The position numbers were made by a program, and so were the translations under genes. The notes under the pieces are model-generated. The model did not search any database, had not been told where the DNA came from, and was given only the letters and a program-made list of their open reading frames with translations. Positions 26,261-33,927 of a stretch of 64,000 nt of DNA are shown piece after piece. The stretch comes from Ancylobacter aquaticus. Lineage in GTDB: Bacteria > Pseudomonadota > Alphaproteobacteria > Rhizobiales > Xanthobacteraceae. The stretch covers positions 1 through 64,000 of the forward strand of contig NZ_SMFY01000006.1 of NCBI RefSeq assembly GCF_004339465.1. The letters run 5' to 3'. How positions within the stretch are numbered: position 1 is the stretch's first letter; each line of letters begins with the position of its first letter.

Positions 26261-27373
26261 TCAGCGATAGGGGTAGCCGGCCTTCTGCATGGTCTCGTCA
26301 TATTTCTTGAAGGCTTCGACGACGCGGCCAGCGCGCGGGCTGGAGGAGGCGGTCTCGTCCCAGAAGCCCTTGGAATCGGCGACGACCTTCGCCCAATCCT
26401 CGGGCGGCAGCGAGGTCAGTTCCATCTTCTTGCCCTCGACGCGCAGCTTGGCCTCGCCGCCCCAGTACCAGACGTCGCGGTAATAATGCGACTGGTCGAT
26501 GCTCATCAGGAACAGCTCCTTCAGATGCGGCGGCACCTTCTCCCAGCTCGGGGTGTTGGCGAAGTAGCTGCCGAACCATGCGCCGGTGACCGAGTTTGTC
26601 AGCGCGTAGTTGCACACATCGGCCCAGCCGACTTCGTACGCCTCGGTGAATCCGCACCAGGCGACGCCGTCGAGCTCGCCGGTCTGCAGCGCGACTTCCA
26701 CGTTGTCCCACGGGATCGTTACCGGCACGAGACCGTACTTCGACAGGAACTTGCCGGCGGTGGGCACGCCGAACACGCGCAGGCCCGCCATGTCGGCGAG
26801 GCTCTTGATCGGCTTGTCGACGGTGAAGATGTGCAGCGGGTCCCAGGCGCCGGTAGACAGCCAGCTGACGTTGGGCACCTCGGCATAGGCCTCGGCCCAG
26901 ATTTCCTTGAGGCCGTAATAGCGGAACAGTGCCGGCACATCGAGACTGTAGCGGGTGGCGAAGGGGAAGTAGCCGCCGAACACCGCGATATCGACCGGCG
27001 AGGCCATGGTGGCCTCGTCCGACTGCACCGCGTCGAGGGTGCCGGACTGCAGGGCGCGGAACAGGTCCGAGGTGGGGACCAGCTGATCGGCGTAATAAAG
27101 CTCGATCTCCATCGCGCCATTGGCGGCGGCGTTGAAGGCGTCGATCTGCGGCTTGATGACATGGGCGCCGAGAGGGGCGCCGGAATAGGTCTGCAGGCGC
27201 CATTTGATGGTGCCGGCCTGGGCGATGACGGCGGGCGCCGCCAGCGTCGTGGTCGCCAGCGCGGCGCCGGTGCCGAGCGCCGCCTTGCCGAGGAAGCTGC
27301 GGCGGGTGGCAAGGATGGCGTCGGCGGCGGGGTCGATCTTCTTCGGGACGGGCTTCTTGATCTCGTCGGTCAT
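26261..27373 (-). CDS. dctP: TRAP transporter substrate-binding protein, Tat-exported
   Basis: This 370-residue extracytoplasmic binding protein carries a twin-arginine signal (RRSFLGKAALGTGAALATTT, residues 24-43, cleavage near Ala-Gln-Ala). The mature part has the DctP fold, with segments such as IKWRLQTYSGAP and GLRVFGVPTAGKFLSKYG. It resembles the TakP/mannitol-like branch more than the C4-dicarboxylate branch. It captures the substrate for the downstream-numbered permease genes of the same operon. Low confidence attaches to the ligand; context suggests a polyol or sugar acid. The hairpin behind the gene could raise its expression above that of the enzymes. Confidence 0.92.
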   Translation of the reverse strand: MTDEIKKPVPKKIDPAADAILATRRSFLGKAALGTGAALATTTLAAPAVIAQAGTIKWRLQTYSGAPLGAHVIKPQIDAFNAAANGAMEIELYYADQLVPTSDLFRALQSGTLDAVQSDEATMASPVDIAVFGGYFPFATRYSLDVPALFRYYGLKEIWAEAYAEVPNVSWLSTGAWDPLHIFTVDKPIKSLADMAGLRVFGVPTAGKFLSKYGLVPVTIPWDNVEVALQTGELDGVAWCGFTEAYEVGWADVCNYALTNSVTGAWFGSYFANTPSWEKVPPHLKELFLMSIDQSHYYRDVWYWGGEAKLRVEGKKMELTSLPPEDWAKVVADSKGFWDETASSSPRAGRVVEAFKKYDETMQKAGYPYR

Positions 27374-27413
27374 CTTGTTCTCCTCTGGAAGGGGGAAAGG
27401 GCGGGGCTGTTGG

Positions 27414-28751
27414 TCAGCCCTTGACGTTCATGTGTTCGGGAAGCCAGAGCGCGATCTGCGGGAAGACCATCAGCATGATGATGGTGAACAGCATGATCGC
27501 GGCGAACGGCCAGATCGACTTGTAGATGTCGATCAGGGTGATCTCCTTCGGCGCCAGCGAGCGCATCAGGAACAGATTGTAGCCGAAGGGTGGGGTGATG
27601 TAGGCAATCTGGCAGGTAATCGTATACAGTATGCCGTACCAGATCAGCTGGTTGTCGAAGCCGAGATCGAGCGCCTTGACCAGCGGGATGTAGAGCGGCG
27701 CCACGATGACCAGCATGGCCGTGTCGTCGAGGAACATGCCCATCACGATGAAGCTCAGTTGCATCATGATGATGATGGTCCAGGGATTGAGGTCCCATTG
27801 CTGGACGAACAGGAACTCCACCGCCTTCACCGCGCCGAGCCCGTCGAACACCGTGCCGAAGGCGAGGGCGGCGAGGATGAGCCACATGAACATGCAGGAC
27901 ACGTTCAGCGTCTTCAGCGCGGTGTCGCGCACCACCGGCCAGTTCAGCCGTCGCTTGGCGAGGGCCGCCAGCGTCGCCGTGGTGGCGCCCACCGCCGAGC
28001 TTTCCACCAGGCTGGTGACGCCGAAGACGAACAGCCCGGTCATGAAGAAGAAGATGGCGAAGGGAATGATGCCCGCCCGCGCCAGCGCCAGCTTCTCGCG
28101 CAGCGGCATGTTCAGCTCTTCGTCCGTCAGCTTGGGCGCGAGCTTCGGGTTCAGCTTCACGCGGACATAGATGTAGAGGATGAACAGCGCCGCCATCAGC
28201 AGGCCGGGGCCGACGCCGGCGAACCACAGCTTGGAGACCGGCTGGCGGGCGATCATGCCATAGAGCACCAGCACCACCGAGGGGGGGATGAGGATGCCGA
28301 GCGAGGAACCGCCCTGGATGACGCCCGAAATCAGCACCTTGTCATAGCCGCGGCGGATCATCTCCGGCAGCGCGATGGTGGCACCGATCGCCATGCCAGC
28401 GACGGAAAGACCGTTCATCGCCGAGATGATGACCATCAGGAAGATGGTGCCGATGGCGAGGCCGCCGGTGAAGCGGCCGAACCAGACATGCAGGGCTCGA
28501 TAGAGGTCTTCCGCGATCCCGGATTCCGCCAGGACATAGCCCATGTAGATGAACATGGGCAGGGTCAGCATCGCGTACCAGTTGAACAGCTTGAAGACCT
28601 GGTTGAACGGCAGGTCCATCGCGCCGGGGCCATAGAGCAGCAGCGCGGCGGCGGAGGCGACGAAGCCGATGCCGGCGAAGACCAGCTGGCCGCTGATGAG
28701 CGCCAGCACCATCGACGCGAACATCAGCAACGCGATCATCTCATAGGTCAT
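27414..28751 (-). CDS. dctM: TRAP transporter large permease
   Basis: This 445-residue protein is the 12-13-helix transport subunit of a sodium-dependent TRAP transporter. Recognisable family segments are VAGMAIGATIALPEMIRRGYDK, here only partly conserved, GGSSLGILIPPSVVLVLYG near residues 145-163 and YITPPFGYNLFLMRSLAP near 385-402. Its start codon overlaps the small permease stop at 28751. It probably sits with DctQ in the inner membrane. Confidence 0.95.
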   Translation of the reverse strand: MTYEMIALLMFASMVLALISGQLVFAGIGFVASAAALLLYGPGAMDLPFNQVFKLFNWYAMLTLPMFIYMGYVLAESGIAEDLYRALHVWFGRFTGGLAIGTIFLMVIISAMNGLSVAGMAIGATIALPEMIRRGYDKVLISGVIQGGSSLGILIPPSVVLVLYGMIARQPVSKLWFAGVGPGLLMAALFILYIYVRVKLNPKLAPKLTDEELNMPLREKLALARAGIIPFAIFFFMTGLFVFGVTSLVESSAVGATTATLAALAKRRLNWPVVRDTALKTLNVSCMFMWLILAALAFGTVFDGLGAVKAVEFLFVQQWDLNPWTIIIMMQLSFIVMGMFLDDTAMLVIVAPLYIPLVKALDLGFDNQLIWYGILYTITCQIAYITPPFGYNLFLMRSLAPKEITLIDIYKSIWPFAAIMLFTIIMLMVFPQIALWLPEHMNVKG

Positions 28752-29290
28752 CAGAGCTTCTCCCCACGCAGGGTGGCGACATGCTTGAAGACCAGCGCAA
28801 AGGCTTGCATCAGCATCAGCACGAGGCAGACCGTGAGCAGCGCCTTGATCGGGATCACCGAGGGATTCCAGATCGAGAAGCGCTTCTCATTGGTGGCGAT
28901 GGCGTATTGCAGGCTTGATATCGAGCCGGTGAGCAGAACGCCGAGATAGAAGATCAGGCACCACACGGTGGCGAGGTCGACCTTGGCCTTGCCGCGCTCG
29001 GACAGGGTCGCGTACCAGAGGTCCATGCGGACATGCTCGTGGTTCTTCAGCGTGAACGGGCCGCCCATGAAGTAATAGGCCACGAGCATGAACTGGGTAA
29101 GTTCCACCGCCCAATGCACCGGCATCTTGATCAGGTTGCGGGTCACGGCATCGAACAGCAGCACGCCGCCCATGGCGAAGATGAGGGACGCGGCGAGATA
29201 GCCGACATAGTCCGACACGCGGTCCGTCAGCCGCACATAGGCGCTAATGAACCGCCAGGCGCCGGCGCTCTGCTTCACACCTTCCACATT
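28751..29290 (-). CDS. dctQ: TRAP transporter small permease
   Basis: This four-helix subunit (179 aa) supports the large permease. Helices are predicted at about residues 27-48, 60-80, 105-125 and 145-168. The family motif VTRNLIKMPVHWAVELTQF and NHEHVRMDLWY are clear. I chose the GTG at 29290 because GGAG lies seven bases upstream; the frame opens further to 29329. It is the first gene of the operon and divergent from the DeoR regulator. Confidence 0.9.
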   Translation of the reverse strand, partial: NVEGVKQSAGAWRFISAYVRLTDRVSDYVGYLAASLIFAMGGVLLFDAVTRNLIKMPVHWAVELTQFMLVAYYFMGGPFTLKNHEHVRMDLWYATLSERGKAKVDLATVWCLIFYLGVLLTGSISSLQYAIATNEKRFSIWNPSVIPIKALLTVCLVLMLMQAFALVFKHVATLRGEKL

Positions 29291-29845
29291 CACGCTGTCG
29301 CTCCATTGCTGCCGGAGTCCAGCCTGCACCCGCTGTGCCGCAGGCCCCCGAGGGTTGCCGCGCCGGCAGCGGGACGGTCGGCCCGCCCGAGGGCGAGACC
29401 AGACCGCCGCTGGCGGCGCCCGGAGAGCGAGCCGCCGAAAGGCCGAAGGCCGGACATATCCATTCCCCTCGCGCGCCGCCTTGCACTAATGTTGTGCTTG
29501 CTTGTTTTTTCCGCGCTTGCAAACACTGTACCGGATCGGGATACGAAGGGAAGCCCGAAAATTGACTTAATTGCCCATTCGGTCGGCATTGGCGGATAAT
29601 ACTCCGGCGAATGAATGCAAATAAGTCAGATAAATTGCCCGTATGGGCATAAAGCGCCATAAAGCGTCTTTGCATGCCGGAGTATTCGGGCAAAATTGGT
29701 CCTGTTGACCGAATCCTTTCCGCTGGCATAACCGATATCACGCGCTATCTGTCCGAACGGGCAGGGGTCCGGGAGCGTGATCCGGGAACCGGCGCGGGAA
29801 CGATATGAGCCGGCCGCTCCGGTGCGGCATCGTAAGGGGACATGG
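29291..29845. other. 555-bp divergent regulatory region, dctQ to deoR-type gene
   Basis: This spacer separates the TRAP operon from its divergent regulator. The half nearest dctQ (29291-29490) is GC-rich with nothing I recognise. The half from 29500 to 29770 is AT-richer and holds repeated TTGCCC boxes and long inverted repeats, described separately. Both promoters probably lie there. Confidence 0.6.
29571..29764. promoter_or_regulatory. Cluster of TTGCCC boxes and inverted repeats, likely operator region
   Basis: Four related 12-base boxes are present: TTGCCCATTCGG (29571), TTGCCCGTATGG (29635), TTGCCCGAATAC (minus strand, 29682-29693) and CTGCCCGTTCGG (minus strand, 29753-29764). Superimposed are perfect inverted repeats: AATACTCCGGC (29598-29608) with GCCGGAGTATT (29676-29686), ATGCAAA (29615) with TTTGCAT (29669), and ATTCGGTC (29577) with GACCGAAT. 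The divergent DeoR-type protein is the obvious candidate binder. Confidence 0.6.
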
Positions 29846-30622
29846 GTGGCACTTTCCTCGCGCCATGAGGCTATCATCGCCGTGCTCGCCGGCTCTGGCG
29901 AAGTGACGGTCGAGGACCTCGCCGGACGGCTCGGCGTGTCGCGCGAGACGGTGCGGCGCGATCTTGCCCGGCTGGAGACCGGCGGCCATCTGCGCCGCTA
30001 TCACGGGGGGGCCCGCCCGCTCGCCAGCGGCCCGGAAGCGGAGACCGAGTGGCCCTTCGCCCAGCGCATGGCGCAGAACACCGCCGGCAAAAAGCGCATC
30101 GCGCTTGCGGCGCGCGAGCTGTTCGCGCCGGAGGATTCGCTGTTCATCGACACCGGCAGCACCACCATCGCCTTTGCCGAGGCGCTGGCGGCGCGTCCCT
30201 CGCTGATGGCCATCACCAATTCGCCGCGCATCGCCGCAACGCTGGCGACCAACCACAGCCACAAGGTGTTCCTTCTCGGCGGCGCCTATGGGGCCGATGC
30301 CGGCGAGAGTCTCGGCCCGCTGGCGCTGGATCAGATCGGCAAGTTCCGTGCCCGCCACGCCGTGCTCACCATCGGCGCGATCGACGCCCACGCCGTAATG
30401 GATTTCGACCTGCAGGAGGCCGAGGTCGCCAAGGCGATGATCGAGCGCGCGGACCGCGTCACCGTGCTGGCGGATCACGGCAAGTTCGAGCGCGGGGCGG
30501 TGTTCGAGGTTGCCCCGCTGGCGCGCATCCACCGGCTGGTGACGGACCTGCCCCCGTCCGAGCCGATGCGGCGCGCCCTCGCGGAGGCGGGTGTCGAACT
30601 GATCGTCGCCGAACGCGACTGA
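29846..30622 (+). CDS. DeoR-family transcriptional regulator
   Basis: This 258-residue regulator has an N-terminal DeoR helix-turn-helix (about residues 3-58, VTVEDLAGRLGVSRETVRRDLARLE) and a C-terminal sensor domain of the ribose-5-phosphate-isomerase fold with FIDTGSTTIAFAEAL and ADHGKFERGAVFEV. Such domains usually bind phosphorylated sugars or polyols. I chose GTG at 29846 with AAGGGG upstream. Divergent placement makes it the likely regulator of the TRAP/oxidoreductase/kinase operon, responding to a phosphorylated intermediate made by the kinase. Confidence 0.9.
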   Translation: MALSSRHEAIIAVLAGSGEVTVEDLAGRLGVSRETVRRDLARLETGGHLRRYHGGARPLASGPEAETEWPFAQRMAQNTAGKKRIALAARELFAPEDSLFIDTGSTTIAFAEALAARPSLMAITNSPRIAATLATNHSHKVFLLGGAYGADAGESLGPLALDQIGKFRARHAVLTIGAIDAHAVMDFDLQEAEVAKAMIERADRVTVLADHGKFERGAVFEVAPLARIHRLVTDLPPSEPMRRALAEAGVELIVAERD

Positions 30623-30669
30623 CGCGGCCGGCAGCATCGGCCCCTGGCCGCTGCCGGTCGCGAGGGCGC

Positions 30670-31902
30670 TCAGTGCCCGCCGAACACCAGCGTCTTCACC
30701 GGCAGGATGAGCGCCTGGATGCGCAGCAGCAGGGCGTGTACCAGCGCCACCGTGTCGACGACGTGGAGATAGAGCCCGCGCAGCGTGCCGACCTCGCCGG
30801 AGGCGATCAGGTCGTGATTGTTGGAATAGGCGTTGGCCACGCAGCTCGACCCCGGCGGGATGCCGTCAAGGCCGCCCTCATAGAGCGGTTCGAGAAACAC
30901 GGTGAGCGTGCCCGGCGCGCCGACCTGCTGAGCGTCGACCAGTTGCTCACTGGCGCGCAACTGGCCGGCGGCGATGACATCCTGCACGCTGGTAACGACC
31001 ATCGGGATGATGGTGAGCGGCTTGGACAGGCAGGTCGCCTCGGCGATCATGCCGGGTTTCAGCACCTGTGCCTCGATCTGGCCGAAGCCGGCGACCAGCC
31101 GCTGGCGGCCGGCATCGTCGGGGATCAGCACGCCGGCCGGCCGCATCAGCGGATTGACCAGATCGCCCACGCGCAGACCGAACTGCTCCACCCGGCCGGT
31201 GACGCCGGCGCGGATGACGGTCTTGGCCAGTTCCACCTCGGCCTGGGCGAGCGCCGCCTCGGCGCTGGCCTTCTGCGCCGGCAGCAGCGTCTCCAACCGG
31301 ATCAACGCGCCCTCCTTCGCCGCCACCACCGCCGCGACCGCCCCCTCGCGTCCTTCGACCACGACCTGAAGCCGCTCCAATTCGCGGCGGGAGACGACAT
31401 CGGCATTTCGGGTGTTCAACTGGGACTTGGTGTCGAGCTCGTCCCGCGCCTGCTGGAGTGCCTTCTCCGCCTGGGTGATCTGTCCCTGCGCGGCGGCGAC
31501 ATCGGTCCGGGCGACGACGATTTCCGCGTCGGTCTCGGCGATGCGGCGTCGGGCGGTCTCGGCAGCTGCCTTCTGCGCGGCATCGTCGAGCCGGAAGATC
31601 GGCTGGCCCTTCTCGATCCGGTCGCTGACGCCGACCGCAATCTCGGCGACGCGCCCGATCGTCTCCGGCACGATCGGCACGGTGCGGAAATAAGCGGTGA
31701 CGTTGGTGGCGGAGGGGTGATTGTAGAAGATGATGGTGATCAGCGTCACCGTCAGCATGAGGCAAGCGGTGATGCCCCAGCGCAGCTCGAACCACACCGA
31801 GAACAGCGTGATCTCGCGCCCGAAGCGCTTGCCCTGCGCGTAACGGCGGTAGAGATAGTCCGGCAGGACGGTAAGCAGCGAGCAGAGAAGAAGCTCAAGC
31901 AT
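30670..31902 (-). CDS. HlyD-family membrane fusion protein
   Basis: This 410-residue inner-membrane-anchored adaptor has hydrophobic N-terminal helices (about 1-20 and 42-62), a lipoyl-like beta domain, a long alpha hairpin (about 110-235, rich in Ala and Glu) and a beta-barrel. It resembles EmrA/YibH-type periplasmic adaptors. No exporter or outer-membrane channel gene is adjacent, only a small membrane protein whose stop overlaps this start by eight bases (ATGCTTGA). The pair may act with a channel encoded elsewhere. Confidence 0.85.
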   Translation of the reverse strand: MLELLLCSLLTVLPDYLYRRYAQGKRFGREITLFSVWFELRWGITACLMLTVTLITIIFYNHPSATNVTAYFRTVPIVPETIGRVAEIAVGVSDRIEKGQPIFRLDDAAQKAAAETARRRIAETDAEIVVARTDVAAAQGQITQAEKALQQARDELDTKSQLNTRNADVVSRRELERLQVVVEGREGAVAAVVAAKEGALIRLETLLPAQKASAEAALAQAEVELAKTVIRAGVTGRVEQFGLRVGDLVNPLMRPAGVLIPDDAGRQRLVAGFGQIEAQVLKPGMIAEATCLSKPLTIIPMVVTSVQDVIAAGQLRASEQLVDAQQVGAPGTLTVFLEPLYEGGLDGIPPGSSCVANAYSNNHDLIASGEVGTLRGLYLHVVDTVALVHALLLRIQALILPVKTLVFGGH

Positions 31903-32317
31903 GGGGCCCGGCTCCGGTGGCGCCGTCGTGCGCTGAGGGCGTGTGCGCCCTGTCTTTCCGGGGATCTGGCGGCGGCAGACCGGCCACGGCCTCGGCAGCG
32001 CGGGCGATGCGGTTGAGCGGAGTGCCGAAATCCGGCAGGTCGATAAAGGCCAGGAGCAGCGCGATCACCCAGAGCGCGTGGTTATGGGTGAACAGCGCCA
32101 GCAGGCAGAGGACCGCCACGATCTCGAACTGCAGCTTCTGGCTGCGATGGGCCATGCGCTCGGGCAGCGAATGCAGGTGCAGGAACGCCACGCCCGCTAG
32201 CAGCACGGCGCCGACCAGCGTGACGGCGGCGACGACCATCAGGATATCGGTGCTGCCCGGCGCGGTGATGAAGAAGGGCAGGTGCTCGATGGCGGCGCCG
32301 TGAGGCGGGGACGACAT
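31895..32317 (-). CDS. Small membrane protein paired with HlyD protein
   Basis: This 140-residue protein has three predicted helices (about 24-48, 64-80 and 82-94) and a polar His/Pro-rich C terminus. GGAG lies seven bases before the ATG. I do not recognise a family. The eight-base overlap with the HlyD gene suggests that the two proteins work together in the inner membrane, as in yibI-yibH-like pairs. Confidence 0.72.
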   Translation of the reverse strand: MSSPPHGAAIEHLPFFITAPGSTDILMVVAAVTLVGAVLLAGVAFLHLHSLPERMAHRSQKLQFEIVAVLCLLALFTHNHALWVIALLLAFIDLPDFGTPLNRIARAAEAVAGLPPPDPRKDRAHTPSAHDGATGAGPHA

Positions 32318-32363
32318 GCCGTTCTCCAGGGCACTGCGCGCGGCAGGAAGGGCGCGCTCATGG

Positions 32364-32394
32364 TTCGGCCGGTCGGATAGGCCGGCCAGCCGAA
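32364..32394 (-). terminator. Possible hairpin after the 165-aa gene
   Basis: TTCGGC and GGCCGGCC segments form an imperfect GC-rich hairpin between the 165-residue gene and the small membrane-protein gene. No T run follows, so termination is uncertain. Confidence 0.3.
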
Positions 32395-32407
32395 TGGTGC
32401 GAGTTTA

Positions 32408-32905
32408 CTACTTTCCCCAGGTGAGGAACATCCCCACATCGCCGGGCATGCCGTTGGGCCATTCCACGATGAGGGCGGAAAGTCCGTACCCGCTGCTGCG
32501 CAGACGGTCGCGCCAGAGTTCGTAGGCCTGTCGTGGCCGGCCGGTCAGCGTGTCCGGCCAATTCGATTCGGCATTGTTGACCGCGCGGCCATGGTCGCTG
32601 CACAGCGTGTTTGGGAAGCGCATCACCATGATTTCGTTCTCGCCGCGCTCGGCGGCGGCGCGCAGCTTGATGAGGAGTGTCTGCGTGATCTCCTCCAGCT
32701 TGGCCGGCGTGAGATTGATCGGCTGGGACAGAGTCTTGGCGAGTTCCTCCTTCGCGCGACGGGCATGGTCCATCGCCGTGACCGCCTCGTTCATCTTCGC
32801 CAGCGCGATCTTGTCCATATAGCCGCGCAGATCGGCGGCGGACATGAAGCTCTCGTCGCCGAGATGCTGGTTCTGCCCGTCGGTCGGGTTTTTGGCGTCG
32901 CTCAT
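32408..32905 (-). CDS. Conserved-type hypothetical protein next to ppk2
   Basis: This 165-residue soluble protein has a central helical segment (about residues 25-90, rich in Ala, Lys and Glu) and a C-terminal part with MVMRFPNTLCSDHGRAVNN and ALIVEWPNGMPGDVGMFLTW. A GGGAG site precedes the ATG. I cannot assign a family. It lies 45 bases downstream of the PPK2 gene on the same strand, so the two may form an operon. Confidence 0.75.
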   Translation of the reverse strand: MSDAKNPTDGQNQHLGDESFMSAADLRGYMDKIALAKMNEAVTAMDHARRAKEELAKTLSQPINLTPAKLEEITQTLLIKLRAAAERGENEIMVMRFPNTLCSDHGRAVNNAESNWPDTLTGRPRQAYELWRDRLRSSGYGLSALIVEWPNGMPGDVGMFLTWGK

Positions 32906-32950
32906 TGTTTCACTCCCTGGTCTTTGCCGCCGGTGGCGGATGGATGGTTT

Positions 32951-33751
32951 TCAGAAGATCGCAGGAACGTGGTGGCGCACATCTTCCGGCTCCACATAGC
33001 CCTTGGGCTTCTGCCGCTTCGGCAAGGTGATCTTGACGCGCTTTTGCGCCTCATAGGGCACCTTGGACAGAAGATGGCTGATGACGTTCAGGCGCATCCG
33101 CTTCTTGTCGTCGGAGGCGGCGACATACCAGGGCGCCCAGGCGCTGTCGGACGCCGCGAACATCGCGTCGCGGGCGCGGGAATAATCATACCAACGACCA
33201 TAGGATCTGAGGTCCATCGGCGAGAGTTTCCAGACCTTGCGCGGGTCGTGGATGCGCTGCTCGATCCGCCGGGTCTGCTCCTCCGGGCTCACGTCGAGCC
33301 AGTATTTGAGCAGAATGACGCCGGATTCTATGATCGCCCGCTCGACGTCGGAGATGGTGGCGAGAAACTTCTCCGCCTGCGCCTCCGTGCAGAACCCCAT
33401 CACCCGCTCGACCCCGGCGCGGTTGTACCAGGAGCGGTCGAAGATCACGATCTCGCCCGCCGCCGGCAGATGCGGCAGGTAGCGCTGGGCGTACATCTGC
33501 GATTGTTCCCGCTCGGTGGGGGCGGGAAGGGCGACCACGCGGAAAACGCGCGGGCTCACCCGTTCGGTGATGGCCTTGATGACGCCGCCCTTGCCGGCGC
33601 CGTCGCGCCCCTCGAACAGGATGCAGATCTTGGCGTCGGTCGCCTTCGCCCATTCCTGGAGGGCTACCAGTTCGCCGTGCAGGCGCTTGAGCTCCTTCTC
33701 ATAATCCTTGCGGGAGAGTGTGTCGGACGTGTCGAGGGTCGCCTTCTTCAT
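32951..33751 (-). CDS. ppk2: Polyphosphate kinase 2
   Basis: This P-loop kinase (266 aa) transfers phosphate between polyphosphate and nucleotides, usually to make GTP or ATP from GDP or ADP. Walker A is GRDGAGKGG (residues 48-56) and Walker B is IFDRSWYNRAGVERVMGFC, followed by the lid region with ILLKYWLDVSPEEQTRRI. Length fits a one-domain class I enzyme. I chose the ATG at 33751 (MKKATLD), with AAAGGG ten bases upstream. It stands between the polysaccharide operon and a small hypothetical gene. Confidence 0.94.
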   Translation of the reverse strand: MKKATLDTSDTLSRKDYEKELKRLHGELVALQEWAKATDAKICILFEGRDGAGKGGVIKAITERVSPRVFRVVALPAPTEREQSQMYAQRYLPHLPAAGEIVIFDRSWYNRAGVERVMGFCTEAQAEKFLATISDVERAIIESGVILLKYWLDVSPEEQTRRIEQRIHDPRKVWKLSPMDLRSYGRWYDYSRARDAMFAASDSAWAPWYVAASDDKKRMRLNVISHLLSKVPYEAQKRVKITLPKRQKPKGYVEPEDVRHHVPAIF

Positions 33752-33927
33752 GGGACTTGCCCTTTCAGCACAGGTTTCGCCGACGCCGCGGCAAGGGGCG
33801 CCTCGCGCGCCCAGCATCTCGCATCGGCGCCTCTGGTGGAAGGGGGCAGCAAGGCGCGCATTCTTTCGCTGCCGCGCACGGCGCGGCACTGATCCTAGGG
33901 AAGCGCGAGGGGCAATGACGTCGCCGT

